Of a DNA stretch of 61,135 bases, positions 44,716 through 52,709 are shown in pieces. This DNA comes from Erysipelotrichaceae bacterium (GTDB taxonomy: Bacteria > Bacillota_I > Bacilli_A > Erysipelotrichales > Erysipelotrichaceae). The stretch spans positions 1 through 61,135 of the forward strand of contig JAUMYM010000006.1 in NCBI GenBank assembly GCA_030528645.1, given 5' to 3'. Position 1 is the stretch's first letter, and each line of letters begins with the position of its first letter. The notes under the pieces were generated by a model. The model worked only from the letters and a program-made list of their open reading frames with translations, did no database searches and was not told the origin of the DNA. Made by a program: the position numbers and the translations under genes.

Positions 44716-44955
44716 ATGGAAGAAAATATTATTGAAGTTTTAGAAAAGATTAGACCCTATATTCAACGTGACGGAGGTGATGTTGAATTTGTCTCTGTAG
44801 ATGAAGAGGGTGTAGTAACTGTGCGTTTGCTTGGGGCCTGTGTAGACTGTCATGCTATTGATGATACTTTACAAGGTGGAATTGAAAGTATTTTACTAGA
44901 TGAAGTTCCGGGGGTAACAAGAGTTGTTTTAGCAGATATGGATATGTATCTTTAA
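44716..44955 (+). CDS. NifU-like iron-sulfur scaffold protein (Nfu)
   Basis: This 79-residue protein equals the C-terminal NifU domain: IRPYIQRDGGDVEFVSVDEE, then VRLLGACVDCHAIDDTL with the CxxC pair that holds a transferable 4Fe-4S cluster. Canonical Nfu has GxCxxCPxSxxTL; here Pro-Ser is replaced by His-Ala, a small deviation. The ATG at 44716 follows AGAGGAAG, eight bases after the YuiD-like gene. Several Fe-S proteins in the Rnf operon nearby would need such a carrier, which is inference. Confidence 0.9.
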   Translation: MEENIIEVLEKIRPYIQRDGGDVEFVSVDEEGVVTVRLLGACVDCHAIDDTLQGGIESILLDEVPGVTRVVLADMDMYL

Positions 44956-44981
44956 TACTGAAGGAAATTCAGTATTTTTTT
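44954..44981 (+). terminator. Terminator after the Nfu-like gene
   Basis: A 9-bp stem AATACTGAA / TTCAGTATT (44954-44962 and 44968-44976) with a T tract; it overlaps the last base pair of the stop region. Confidence 0.85.
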
Positions 44982-45006
44982 GTAAAAGCAGAAAAGTTTC
45001 TTAAAA

Positions 45007-45015
45007 TGTTATAAT
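45007..45015 (+). promoter_or_regulatory. Extended -10 promoter for the glycoside-hydrolase-like gene
   Basis: TGT-TATAAT (45007-45015) lies about 49 bases before the ATG at 45064. No convincing -35 is present. Confidence 0.55.
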
Positions 45016-45063
45016 GTACTTAGTCAATCGAAGTATAAAAGGTAATGTATCTTTGGAGATTTT

Positions 45064-46014
45064 ATGTGTAAAAGAAAACACCGTAAAAACATATATGTTT
45101 CTTTCTTAGTCATGACTATTTTTTTAATGTGTATGTTATGGTTTTATATGGTTTCAAATGTACAAAAAGCACGTTCTATAGATCAATGGATGTATGGTAT
45201 TACCATCGATGATACTTGGTATGAAAGGGTAAGTGTCCATGAAATTGTAGATGCCATTAAAAATATGCCTGTAAAACCAACTGTACGTGTTGTTATGTCA
45301 TTGGATCGATCGCCTTCTACTTATGAAACATTGTTTAAAGAACTGAATCAAGTTGCTTATGTGATGGCATCACCGGTAGATTCCAGTGATATGTCTTCCT
45401 ATAAGGATGAAGAGTCTTATTTAAAACGTTTTAAAGAGACTTATGATGTGTTATCAATGTATGTTGATGTATGGGAAATTGGTAATGAAATCAATGGTAT
45501 AGAATGGATTCAGCAGGATTCCAAGTTGATTGTAAATAAAGTTTCACAGGTGTCTGCTTTTATTAAAGATAAGGGTGCAAAAAGTGCAGTAACTTTATAT
45601 TATACCGATCCAAGTAAAGAGGATATGTTTGATTGGATGTCTAAGTATTTTTCAGATTCTTGGACGTTAGAGATTGATTATATATTAATTAGTTATTATG
45701 AAGATGATAATGATGGTTACAAACCTGATTGGAATATTGTGTTTTCTTCTTTAGAAGCGTATTTTCCTAGCTCTAAGCTTGGTATTGGAGAATGTGGTAA
45801 CACAGCAATAGATGCAAGTGATGACAGCAAAATTTCTAGGATACGTTCTTATTATTCTGCCCAAAAGTATTCTGAATCATTTGTTGGAGGATATTTTTGG
45901 TGGTATTGGGTAGAAGATTGTATCCCTCATACATATAATAAACTTTATGAAGAAATTAATTATGGGATGCAGCTACAAGAGATTATGTTAGATGAAGAGA
46001 ATAAAAAAAGATGA
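45064..46014 (+). CDS. Membrane-anchored glycoside-hydrolase-like protein
   Basis: One N-terminal membrane helix (about residues 10-31) anchors a 280-residue outside domain with the pattern of a clan GH-A TIM barrel. VDVWEIGNEINGIEW places an acid/base glutamate at residue 142 (the Asn-Glu pair), and SKLGIGECGN places a candidate nucleophile at 243, each at a strand end. The N-terminal WMYGITIDDTW and PTVRVVMSLD fit the first barrel strands. No signal for a particular GH family or substrate is readable. It has its own promoter and is convergent with apbE. Confidence 0.65.
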   Translation: MCKRKHRKNIYVSFLVMTIFLMCMLWFYMVSNVQKARSIDQWMYGITIDDTWYERVSVHEIVDAIKNMPVKPTVRVVMSLDRSPSTYETLFKELNQVAYVMASPVDSSDMSSYKDEESYLKRFKETYDVLSMYVDVWEIGNEINGIEWIQQDSKLIVNKVSQVSAFIKDKGAKSAVTLYYTDPSKEDMFDWMSKYFSDSWTLEIDYILISYYEDDNDGYKPDWNIVFSSLEAYFPSSKLGIGECGNTAIDASDDSKISRIRSYYSAQKYSESFVGGYFWWYWVEDCIPHTYNKLYEEINYGMQLQEIMLDEENKKR

Positions 46015-46023
46015 TTTACATCA

Positions 46024-47136
46024 TCAATAGCTAATCTTATCGTTTATATTAGCTGTCCATATGATTTGTAAACCGTCTTTTATGGTTGAATATTGTACAT
46101 CCATTTTATTTTTTTCATCTAAAATCCAAATAACATCAATAGTATCTTCAGGATGTGCTTGGTTATAAGTCTCAATAAAAGCTAAACCTTGTTGATAATC
46201 CATTGTAAATAAGGTCGTACTTAAAGCATCCGCATGACCACTATCACTTCCTAAAATAGTAACTGAGTAAAAGTGTTGAGCAGGGAATAGGGTATCATTA
46301 TCAATAATGTGATGATACCTTTTTAAATCACTTGTGATAAAGAAGTTTTGATAATCGCCTGAAGTTACAAAGGCTCTTGAATCACTTAGTTTGATTGAGG
46401 CAATACTTGCATTATGTTGTTGACTACGAGGGTGTGTAATTCCAATGGACCATGGATGATGATCTGGCTTATTGTTGATCGTACGAATATTACCGCCAGC
46501 ATTAACGGAGGCGTGTTTTAAACCTAATGCTTCTAATTCTAAGGCAACCACTTCAGCTGCATAGCCTTTTGCAATACCACCGACATCTAAGCTAACGCCT
46601 TTTTCTTTGATGAAAACAGTCTTTTGTTCTTCATCAATTTCAATGAAATCCCATCCTGTTTTCAAACTAGCCTTTTGAAGTTCTTCTATCTTTGGAAGTT
46701 TAATTTCATCCAGTTTATTTTCCTCGGTAAGCAGTAAAGCATCTTCACGATATGTATGCCAGATCTTTAATACAGAGCCCATGGTGATATCAAACTCACC
46801 ATTGGAAAGTTCACTAAAGTAGCGGGCTTTTAGTAATAAATCGATGATTTCTTGTTGAACCTTTACGGGTTGGATACCAGCATATTTATTAATGGTATAT
46901 AGGTTATTCATATCGGGATATTCATGATAAATATCGAATAATTGATTTAATTCTTTAAAACGTTTGGTTGTATGGTTGAAATATGTTTCAAAGTCTTTTG
47001 CATCTTTTGTATAAGCAATTAACTGTATAAAGGTATTAAAGCCAGCATCGACTGTAATATTTGAATATTTTTTTAATGGAGTATGACATCCTGTTAAAAG
47101 GAGTATTGTCAATAGGATAAATAGTATTTTTTTCAT
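46024..47136 (-). CDS. apbE: FAD:protein FMN transferase ApbE, lipoprotein
   Basis: ApbE attaches FMN through a phosphoester to threonine in Dxx(S/T)(G/S)AT motifs of Rnf and Nqr subunits outside the membrane. The lipoprotein signal ends LLTGC with Cys17. ApbE motifs are SNGEFDITMGSVLKIW, SLDVGGIAKGYAAE, SVNAGGNIRTI and HADALSTTLFTMDYQQGLAF, a variant of the usual A-D-A-LST segment. At 370 residues it is normal. It is divergent from the rnf operon, whose products carry four candidate target motifs. Confidence 0.94.
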   Translation of the reverse strand: MKKILFILLTILLLTGCHTPLKKYSNITVDAGFNTFIQLIAYTKDAKDFETYFNHTTKRFKELNQLFDIYHEYPDMNNLYTINKYAGIQPVKVQQEIIDLLLKARYFSELSNGEFDITMGSVLKIWHTYREDALLLTEENKLDEIKLPKIEELQKASLKTGWDFIEIDEEQKTVFIKEKGVSLDVGGIAKGYAAEVVALELEALGLKHASVNAGGNIRTINNKPDHHPWSIGITHPRSQQHNASIASIKLSDSRAFVTSGDYQNFFITSDLKRYHHIIDNDTLFPAQHFYSVTILGSDSGHADALSTTLFTMDYQQGLAFIETYNQAHPEDTIDVIWILDEKNKMDVQYSTIKDGLQIIWTANINDKISY

Positions 47137-47164
47137 AAAATCACCTCATTTAGTATAGCATAAA

Positions 47165-47186
47165 TTGTTAAAAAATATGATATAAT
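47165..47186 (+). promoter_or_regulatory. rnf operon promoter with possible Rex half-site
   Basis: TGA-TATAAT (47178-47186) is an extended -10, 36 bases before the rnfC ATG. TTGTTAA (47165-47171) upstream of it equals one half of the clostridial Rex operator, but the second half is not conserved. Confidence 0.5.
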
Positions 47187-47221
47187 AACAAGTACTTAGA
47201 TGATTGAGAGGGAGGAATGAA

Positions 47222-48508
47222 ATGTCTTTATTATTAGGACCTATGAGTAAACATTTACCGGGTCATAAAGAACTAACGAGTCATAAAGAGATTATCAAGT
47301 GTAAAGATGTTGATAAAATCTATATACCACTAACGATGGGTACTGCGCTCCTAGAAAAAAAAGTTAGTGAAGGTGACTATGTAAAAGTTGGAACAGTAGT
47401 GGCATTGCGTAATGATCATTTTTATGTTCCGGTCTTTTCAAGTGTCTCGGGCGTTGTTAAGGGTTTTGAAAAACGTATGACATCATCAACAAAGATGGCA
47501 GAGCATATTGTCATTGAAAATGATTTTAAGTATGTTGTAGAAGACTTAACAACCTTATCAGAAGATGCTAGTAAAGAAGAAGTTGTTAATTTCATAAAAG
47601 AAAAGGGTATTGTAGGTTGTGGTGGTGCCGGTTTTCCTACATACTTTAAGTTTGTAAAAACAGATGGGTGCCAAACACTATTAATCAATGCGGTTGAGTG
47701 TGAACCATATTTGACAAGTGATTATTTAAATATGAAAGAAAACTTAGAGGATATGGTGTTAGGTATTAAAACATTATTCCGTATAAGTGGGGCTTCAACA
47801 TGTAAAATAGCGATTAAGAAAACGAAAAAAGAGTTTATTGAACGTATCAAAGAGTTATTTAAGAATGAAACAAATATTGAAGTGGTAGGTGTTTCGGATG
47901 TATATCCTATGGGTTGGGAACGTACTTTAGTGTATGAAGTATTGAAAAAACGTTATGATAAACTTCCGATTGAAGCAGGTTGTATTGTTTCAAACGTTAC
48001 AACAGCAATTAAAACAGCACAGGCTATGCGTACAGGATTGCCAATCGTAGAAAAGATTGTAACTGTTAGTGGAGATGGGATTAAAAGCCCATGTAATGTG
48101 TCGGTTCGAGTTGGTACACCGGTTAGTCATTTGGTAGAACTTTGCCAAGGATATACAACAGAAAATATCCAGTTGATTGCTGGAGGACCAATGATGGGTA
48201 ATGCGATTACAAATGATAATTTTGTAATTACAGCATCAGATAATGGATTAACGGTTTTAAAATATCAAGAAGTAAAATCAATGGCTTGTTTGCGTTGTGG
48301 GGCATGTGTCGATCATTGTCCAAGTGCAATTATGCCTGTGAATATTAACAATGCTGAAAAGACTAAAAATGTCGATCGCTTGCTAAAACTAAATGTAAAT
48401 GCATGTATTGAATGTGGTATGTGTACGTATGTTTGTCCAAGTAAGTTAGATGTTACAGAAGGTGTTCGTCGTGCCAAGAGATTTTTAGCATTGAAGGGAA
48501 AGAAGTAG
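47222..48508 (+). CDS. rnfC: Rnf electron-transport complex subunit RnfC
   Basis: RnfC is the cytoplasmic NADH-interacting subunit of the ferredoxin:NAD oxidoreductase. The flavin/NAD-binding stretch is GIVGCGGAGFPTYFKF. Two 4Fe-4S motifs follow near the end: CLRCGACVDHCPSAIMP and CIECGMCTYVCPSKLD. A barrel-sandwich domain (GDYVKVGTVVALRNDHFYVP) lies near the N-terminus. At 428 residues it is normal. The ATG at 47222 follows GGAGG. It heads the operon rnfC-D-G-E-A-X-B. Confidence 0.95.
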   Translation: MSLLLGPMSKHLPGHKELTSHKEIIKCKDVDKIYIPLTMGTALLEKKVSEGDYVKVGTVVALRNDHFYVPVFSSVSGVVKGFEKRMTSSTKMAEHIVIENDFKYVVEDLTTLSEDASKEEVVNFIKEKGIVGCGGAGFPTYFKFVKTDGCQTLLINAVECEPYLTSDYLNMKENLEDMVLGIKTLFRISGASTCKIAIKKTKKEFIERIKELFKNETNIEVVGVSDVYPMGWERTLVYEVLKKRYDKLPIEAGCIVSNVTTAIKTAQAMRTGLPIVEKIVTVSGDGIKSPCNVSVRVGTPVSHLVELCQGYTTENIQLIAGGPMMGNAITNDNFVITASDNGLTVLKYQEVKSMACLRCGACVDHCPSAIMPVNINNAEKTKNVDRLLKLNVNACIECGMCTYVCPSKLDVTEGVRRAKRFLALKGKK

Positions 48509-48517
48509 GAGGTATTT

Positions 48518-49984
48518 ATGAAGTTTGTATTTAAGCCGTCTCCGAATTATCGTGATAAAAAGTCAACACAGAGTATTATCTTTGAACTTACATTGGGGTT
48601 ATTAGTAGTTTATGCGTTTGGACTTTATAATAGTTTTAAGTTAGGTAGCCAATATGGTATCAATGCGATAGTGTTATTGATTGTTAGTGTTGTGGTATCG
48701 TTTCTAAGTGAATTTGCTTATGCAAAACTAAGAAAGTTAGATCCAATCCAATTCTTTAAAACATCATTTCCATGGGTAACACCATTAATTTTAGTGTTGA
48801 TGGTTCCGGTAAATACATCTGCTTATGCAGTAGGAGCTAGTACCTTTATTGGTGTTGTTTTTGCTAAATTGGTGTTTGGTGGATTTGGTCAAAATATTTT
48901 TAATCCAGCGGGTGTTGGTCGTGCGTTAGTGTTTAGTTCATTTTCTTCTGCTGTGGTTACTGATTTAGTGACTTCAGCAACGCCTACAGCATCATTTGCT
49001 TCTGCTGGATGGATTATGCAAGCAGATCTTTTTGACAAATTTATTGCTCAATTTGGTGGTTTAACCAATATGTTTATTGGTAATTATCCAGGGACATTAG
49101 GTGAAACCAGTGCGTTGTTAATTATGTTAGTGGGAATTGTATTAATCATTCGTAATGTGATTGATTATCGTATTCCTCTTGTGTATTTAGGTACAATTTT
49201 TGCTTCTGCAACCGTGATTGCATTGGTTCGTAATACAGGTATGTATTATCCGTTGTTTCATATCCTAACAGGTGGAGCAATGTTTGGTGCATTCTTTATG
49301 TTAACAGATCCTGTTACCAATCCAACTTCGATTACAGGTCGTATTTTATTTGCTATGGGAAGTGGATTTATTACTGTCTTGATCCGTGTATTAGCAAACT
49401 TACCGGAGGGTGTATTATTCTCTATTTTGATTATGAATATGTTAACACCGGCGATTGATCGTGCATTAGAAGGTAATCAAATTAAAAAGTTAAAAACAAA
49501 TATGATTGCAGTGGTTTCTCTTGCGGTGATTGGTCTTGTAACAATTGGGTTTAGTTCTACCACATTAGAAGCAAAAGAGATTAAAATCGCTGGTGGCACA
49601 ACTGATACATCAAGTTTGTCATTTAGTGAAACCATGAAAGTAATGGATGATTATGTTAAATATGATGCAAAAATCATACGTGTAGAAGGGAATACCTATA
49701 CTGTAGAAGCAAAAGGGTATGGTTTATTAGAAGGTGATGCTTCTCACTTTGATTATGTAAAAAATGTATTTGAAATTGTGATTGAAGATCAAAAAGTCGT
49801 TTCTGTGAAATTTGTTACTTTTGGAGATACGCCGGGAATTGGTGATAAGGTAGATGATGTTTATTTATCAATTTATAAAGGTTTATCTTTAGAGGATGAA
49901 GTAGATGCTTTATCTTCAGCAACTTTTACAAGTAAATCTGTGGTGGCTGCTGTATCTTTAGCACTACAAGAGGCAGGAAAGTAG
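48518..49984 (+). CDS. rnfD: RnfD fused to an extra FMN-binding domain
   Basis: Residues 1-315 are a standard RnfD: multi-helix membrane protein with GGFGQNIFNPAGVGRALVFS and MLTDPVTNPTSITGRILFAM, plus the flavinylation-type motif D149-LVTSAT. Normal RnfD ends near LTPAIDR. Here a further membrane helix (about 329-346) and an exported-type FMN_bind domain (about 383-488) follow, with a second motif D463-ALSSAT. The added domain closely resembles the second domain of RnfG (both hold GYGLLEGD, SHFDY and VTFGDTP). At 488 residues it exceeds the usual 310-350. Confidence 0.93.
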   Translation: MKFVFKPSPNYRDKKSTQSIIFELTLGLLVVYAFGLYNSFKLGSQYGINAIVLLIVSVVVSFLSEFAYAKLRKLDPIQFFKTSFPWVTPLILVLMVPVNTSAYAVGASTFIGVVFAKLVFGGFGQNIFNPAGVGRALVFSSFSSAVVTDLVTSATPTASFASAGWIMQADLFDKFIAQFGGLTNMFIGNYPGTLGETSALLIMLVGIVLIIRNVIDYRIPLVYLGTIFASATVIALVRNTGMYYPLFHILTGGAMFGAFFMLTDPVTNPTSITGRILFAMGSGFITVLIRVLANLPEGVLFSILIMNMLTPAIDRALEGNQIKKLKTNMIAVVSLAVIGLVTIGFSSTTLEAKEIKIAGGTTDTSSLSFSETMKVMDDYVKYDAKIIRVEGNTYTVEAKGYGLLEGDASHFDYVKNVFEIVIEDQKVVSVKFVTFGDTPGIGDKVDDVYLSIYKGLSLEDEVDALSSATFTSKSVVAAVSLALQEAGK

Positions 49985-49993
49985 GTGTAGAAA

Positions 49994-50905
49994 GTGAAGA
50001 AAACAGTTCAATTAATGTTGTTTTTAGCAATTGTTAGTGCAATTGCTGGGGGCATTTTGGGTTATGTCAATAGTATCACTGCACCTGTTATTGAAAAGAT
50101 GGCAATTGCTGCTGAACAAAAGAATTTAGAGTTATTATTTCCAAATGGTGAATTTAAAGCCTTGGAATTTAAGGATGAAACAGGTTTAGTAAAAGGTGTG
50201 TATCAAGTCGAAGGACAAGGGTATGTCTTTAAAGTAGAAACAGTAGGATATAATTCGTCAACCCCAATTGTTTATATGGTTGCCTTTAGTAATGAAGGTA
50301 ATATTATAGGGTTTAAAGAACTACAACAACAAGAAACAAATGGAATTGGTTCTCGTGTATTTACAGATGAATATTCACAGGGCCTACTAAAGAAAACAAA
50401 CAAAGACAATTATGATACTTTAACAGGTGCTACTGTTACAAGTACAGCAGTTGTAAAAGGTTTAAATGCTTCTAGAGATTTATTTAATACCATCAATGGT
50501 CTTGAAAAAGTTGAAACGGTTGAACAAGAACCGAAAGAAGCACAAGCTATAAAAGTTGCGATGAATCAAGATTGGTCATTGTATGATGCGCAAGTTACGG
50601 CAGATGGAAGTGCATATCGTGTAAATGTAAAAGGATACGGATTATTAGAGGGTGATTCTTCTCATTTTGACTATGCAAGAAATGAATTTGTGATAGAAGT
50701 AGAAGATCAAAAGATTAAATCAATTACACTGGTTACTTTTGGTGATACTCCCAATATTGGAGATAAAGCTGTAGAACAAGCCTATTTAGATCAATTTATT
50801 GGAAAAACGATGGATGATGAAGTTGATCTTGTTACAGGTGCAACTTATACAAGTAATAGTGTGATTGCTTCTGTGTTAGCTGCATTACAAGCAGCTGGGC
50901 AGTAG
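49994..50905 (+). CDS. rnfG: RnfG with two FMN-binding domains
   Basis: RnfG carries a covalently bound FMN outside the membrane. One N-terminal helix (about 7-25) is followed by two FMN_bind domains where the usual RnfG (about 190-210 residues) has one. Domain 1 ends in D141-TLTGAT and domain 2 in D278-LVTGAT, both matching the ApbE target pattern. Domain 2 is much more similar to the tail of RnfD than to domain 1, so it arose by duplication between the two genes. Starts GTGAAG at 49994, with a weak ribosome site (TAGGTG). Confidence 0.92.
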   Translation: MKKTVQLMLFLAIVSAIAGGILGYVNSITAPVIEKMAIAAEQKNLELLFPNGEFKALEFKDETGLVKGVYQVEGQGYVFKVETVGYNSSTPIVYMVAFSNEGNIIGFKELQQQETNGIGSRVFTDEYSQGLLKKTNKDNYDTLTGATVTSTAVVKGLNASRDLFNTINGLEKVETVEQEPKEAQAIKVAMNQDWSLYDAQVTADGSAYRVNVKGYGLLEGDSSHFDYARNEFVIEVEDQKIKSITLVTFGDTPNIGDKAVEQAYLDQFIGKTMDDEVDLVTGATYTSNSVIASVLAALQAAGQ

Positions 50906-50915
50906 GAGGTAATGT

Positions 50916-51566
50916 ATGAATAGAATGAAGAATTTCACTGCTGGTTTTATTCGTGAAAATCCAGTATTTGGTTTATATTTAGGTATATGTTCAACACTTG
51001 CGATTTCTACTTCTTTAAATAATGCTTTAGGTATGGGAATTGCGGTTATCTTGGTATTAATCGTTTCAAATGCGGTGATTTCATTAATGCGTAATATCAT
51101 TCCTGATGATATTCGTATTCCAGTGTATATTGTTATTATTGCAGCGATTGTAAAAGCGATTGAAATGTTAATACATGCGTATATGCCAAGTATTTATAAT
51201 GCTCTTGGTGTATTTATTCAGTTAATTGTTGTAAACTGTATTATTCTAGGGCGTGCAGAAGCTTTTGCCTCAAAAAACAATGTATTTGATTCTATGCTGG
51301 ATGGTTTAGGCATGGGCTTAGGTTATACATTTTCTCTTGTTATGATTTCTGTGATACGTCAAGTCTTAGGAACAGGTATTATTAATCTAACCAACCCAAT
51401 GACAGATCAATTGATTTTCCAATTACGTATTATTCCGGAGAATTATAAGATTTCTATGTTTACAACTTCGACAGGTGCCTTTTTAACCTTTGCACTATTG
51501 GCTGCAGCATTAGCGGCTTACAAAAATAGTTTAGAACCAAAAACAAAGAAGAAAGGAGTAAAATAA
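50916..51566 (+). CDS. rnfE: Rnf complex membrane subunit RnfE
   Basis: RnfE and RnfA form the inverted-repeat membrane core that holds a 2Fe-2S centre. The 216-residue protein has about six helices, with NPVFGLYLGICSTLAISTSL near the start (a cysteine at the expected cluster position), IVVNCIILGRAEAFASKNN in the middle and MGLGYTFSLVMISVIRQVLG later. AGGAGGT precedes the ATG. Its stop overlaps the rnfA start (TAATG). Confidence 0.95.
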   Translation: MNRMKNFTAGFIRENPVFGLYLGICSTLAISTSLNNALGMGIAVILVLIVSNAVISLMRNIIPDDIRIPVYIVIIAAIVKAIEMLIHAYMPSIYNALGVFIQLIVVNCIILGRAEAFASKNNVFDSMLDGLGMGLGYTFSLVMISVIRQVLGTGIINLTNPMTDQLIFQLRIIPENYKISMFTTSTGAFLTFALLAAALAAYKNSLEPKTKKKGVK

Positions 51567-52141
51567 TGCAAACAATATTTACGATTTTCTTAACAGCGAT
51601 TTTAATCAATAATGTTATCTTATCTAAGTTTTTAGGTATGTGTCCATTTCTTGGTGTAAGTCGTAAGACAAGTAGTGCCCTAGGTATGGGCTTTGCAGTA
51701 ACGTTTGTTATTGTTGGGGCATCTATATTTACATATTCATTGTATTATTTAGTGCTTGTACCATTAAATTTAGAATATATGGACTTAATTACCTTTATTC
51801 TAGTAATTGCATCTTTTGTACAATTTACGGAGATGTTTATTAAAAAGTTTTCTCCAGCTTTATATAAGTCATTAGGAATCTATCTTCCTTTGATTACAAC
51901 AAACTGTGCAGTGTTATATGTTGCATTAGATAATATTTCAAGTAAGTATGATTTCTGGCAAATGTTAGCAAGTGCATTTGGAGTACCTTTAGGCTTTACG
52001 TTAATTCTTTATATCTTCTCATGTATTCGTGAGCGTTTAGATGAATCAAATGTTCCATTACCATTTATCGGTAATCCGATTGCTTTGGTGTGTGCAGCTA
52101 TTATGGCACTAGCGTTTTCAGGATTGGCAGGGTTGATTTAG
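51566..52141 (+). CDS. rnfA: Rnf complex membrane subunit RnfA
   Basis: RnfA is the inverted partner of RnfE in the membrane core. The 191-residue protein has six helices and the family motifs NNVILSKFLGMCPFLGVSRK, with the 2Fe-2S-type cysteine, and LPLITTNCAVLYVAL. Length is exactly the family norm. AAAGGAG precedes the ATG, which lies on the rnfE stop. The next gene begins one base after its stop. Confidence 0.96.
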   Translation: MQTIFTIFLTAILINNVILSKFLGMCPFLGVSRKTSSALGMGFAVTFVIVGASIFTYSLYYLVLVPLNLEYMDLITFILVIASFVQFTEMFIKKFSPALYKSLGIYLPLITTNCAVLYVALDNISSKYDFWQMLASAFGVPLGFTLILYIFSCIRERLDESNVPLPFIGNPIALVCAAIMALAFSGLAGLI

Positions 52142-52142
52142 T

Positions 52143-52325
52143 ATGACGTATATTTATGCAATAGTATTCGTTGGTGTATTAGCGATGTTTTATGCCTTAG
52201 GCTATTATTTAAATCATAAAACACCACTTCCTAAAGAATGTCAAGATTTAAAATTAGAATGTGAAGGATGCAATATTACTTCTTGTGAAGTACATCCAGT
52301 ACATGATATTAAGGAGGAAGAGTAA
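52143..52325 (+). CDS. Small cysteine-bearing membrane protein in the Rnf operon
   Basis: I do not recognise this 60-residue protein. One membrane helix (about residues 3-23) is followed by a hydrophilic tail with four cysteines (33, 40, 43, 48; spacing C-x6-C-x2-C-x4-C) and an acidic end. The pattern could bind Fe-S or metal. It starts one base after rnfA and ends two bases before rnfB, so it is surely co-translated. Tight packing and co-conserved spacing suggest a bona fide Rnf accessory subunit; no published name is known to me. Confidence 0.8.
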   Translation: MTYIYAIVFVGVLAMFYALGYYLNHKTPLPKECQDLKLECEGCNITSCEVHPVHDIKEEE

Positions 52326-52327
52326 AC

Positions 52328-52636
52328 ATGTTAAATGCTGTTTTAGTTATGTTAGTAGTTGGTGGTTTGATGGGGCTTGTTTTAGGAGTAGCTTCTATCT
52401 TATTCCATGTAGAAATTGATAATCGTATTGATCAAGTGATTTCCATGCTTCCAGGTATTAACTGTGGTGGATGTGGTTATGCCGGATGCAAGGGGATGGC
52501 AGAAGCGTTAGTATCACAAGATACAAATACAGTTAGTCTATGTAAGCCATCAAAAATGGATGCAAAAATAAAGATTGCGGAGTATTTAAATTCTACACCT
52601 GGTCCAGATGGAAAAGTATTAAATGTAAAACCTTAG
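52328..52636 (+). CDS. rnfB: Short RnfB lacking the ferredoxin-like domains
   Basis: RnfB normally receives electrons from ferredoxin. An N-terminal helix (about 4-25) and the RnfB-specific 4Fe-4S motif LPGINCGGCGYAGC (Cys 46, 49, 54, with Cys72) are present. The protein then ends at 102 residues, where family members (about 180-330) go on with two or more 4Fe-4S ferredoxin modules. The stop is followed at once by a strong terminator, so this is not a frameshift. AAGGAGGAAG precedes the ATG. Confidence 0.9.
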   Translation: MLNAVLVMLVVGGLMGLVLGVASILFHVEIDNRIDQVISMLPGINCGGCGYAGCKGMAEALVSQDTNTVSLCKPSKMDAKIKIAEYLNSTPGPDGKVLNVKP

Positions 52637-52663
52637 TAGTGCATGTTTGCACTACTTTTTTTT
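52635..52663 (+). terminator. Terminator of the rnf operon
   Basis: A 9-bp perfect stem AGTAGTGCA / TGCACTACT (52635-52643 and 52648-52656) and eight Ts. It begins inside the rnfB stop codon. Confidence 0.92.
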
Positions 52664-52709
52664 AGTAAATCGACTCTTTCTTACTATAAAAAGGTAGTGA
52701 GGTGATTAT

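Noticed and set aside
46010-46026. Short inverted repeat between the hydrolase-like gene and apbE
   Set aside because: Only five base pairs with a 6-base loop and no T tract, so I do not list it as a terminator.
52328-52663. Truncated rnfB as frameshift or pseudogene
   Set aside because: The stop codon is the first element of a perfect terminator hairpin with eight Ts. No Cys-rich ferredoxin-like reading frame follows in any plus-strand frame, so the short form is genuine at this locus.
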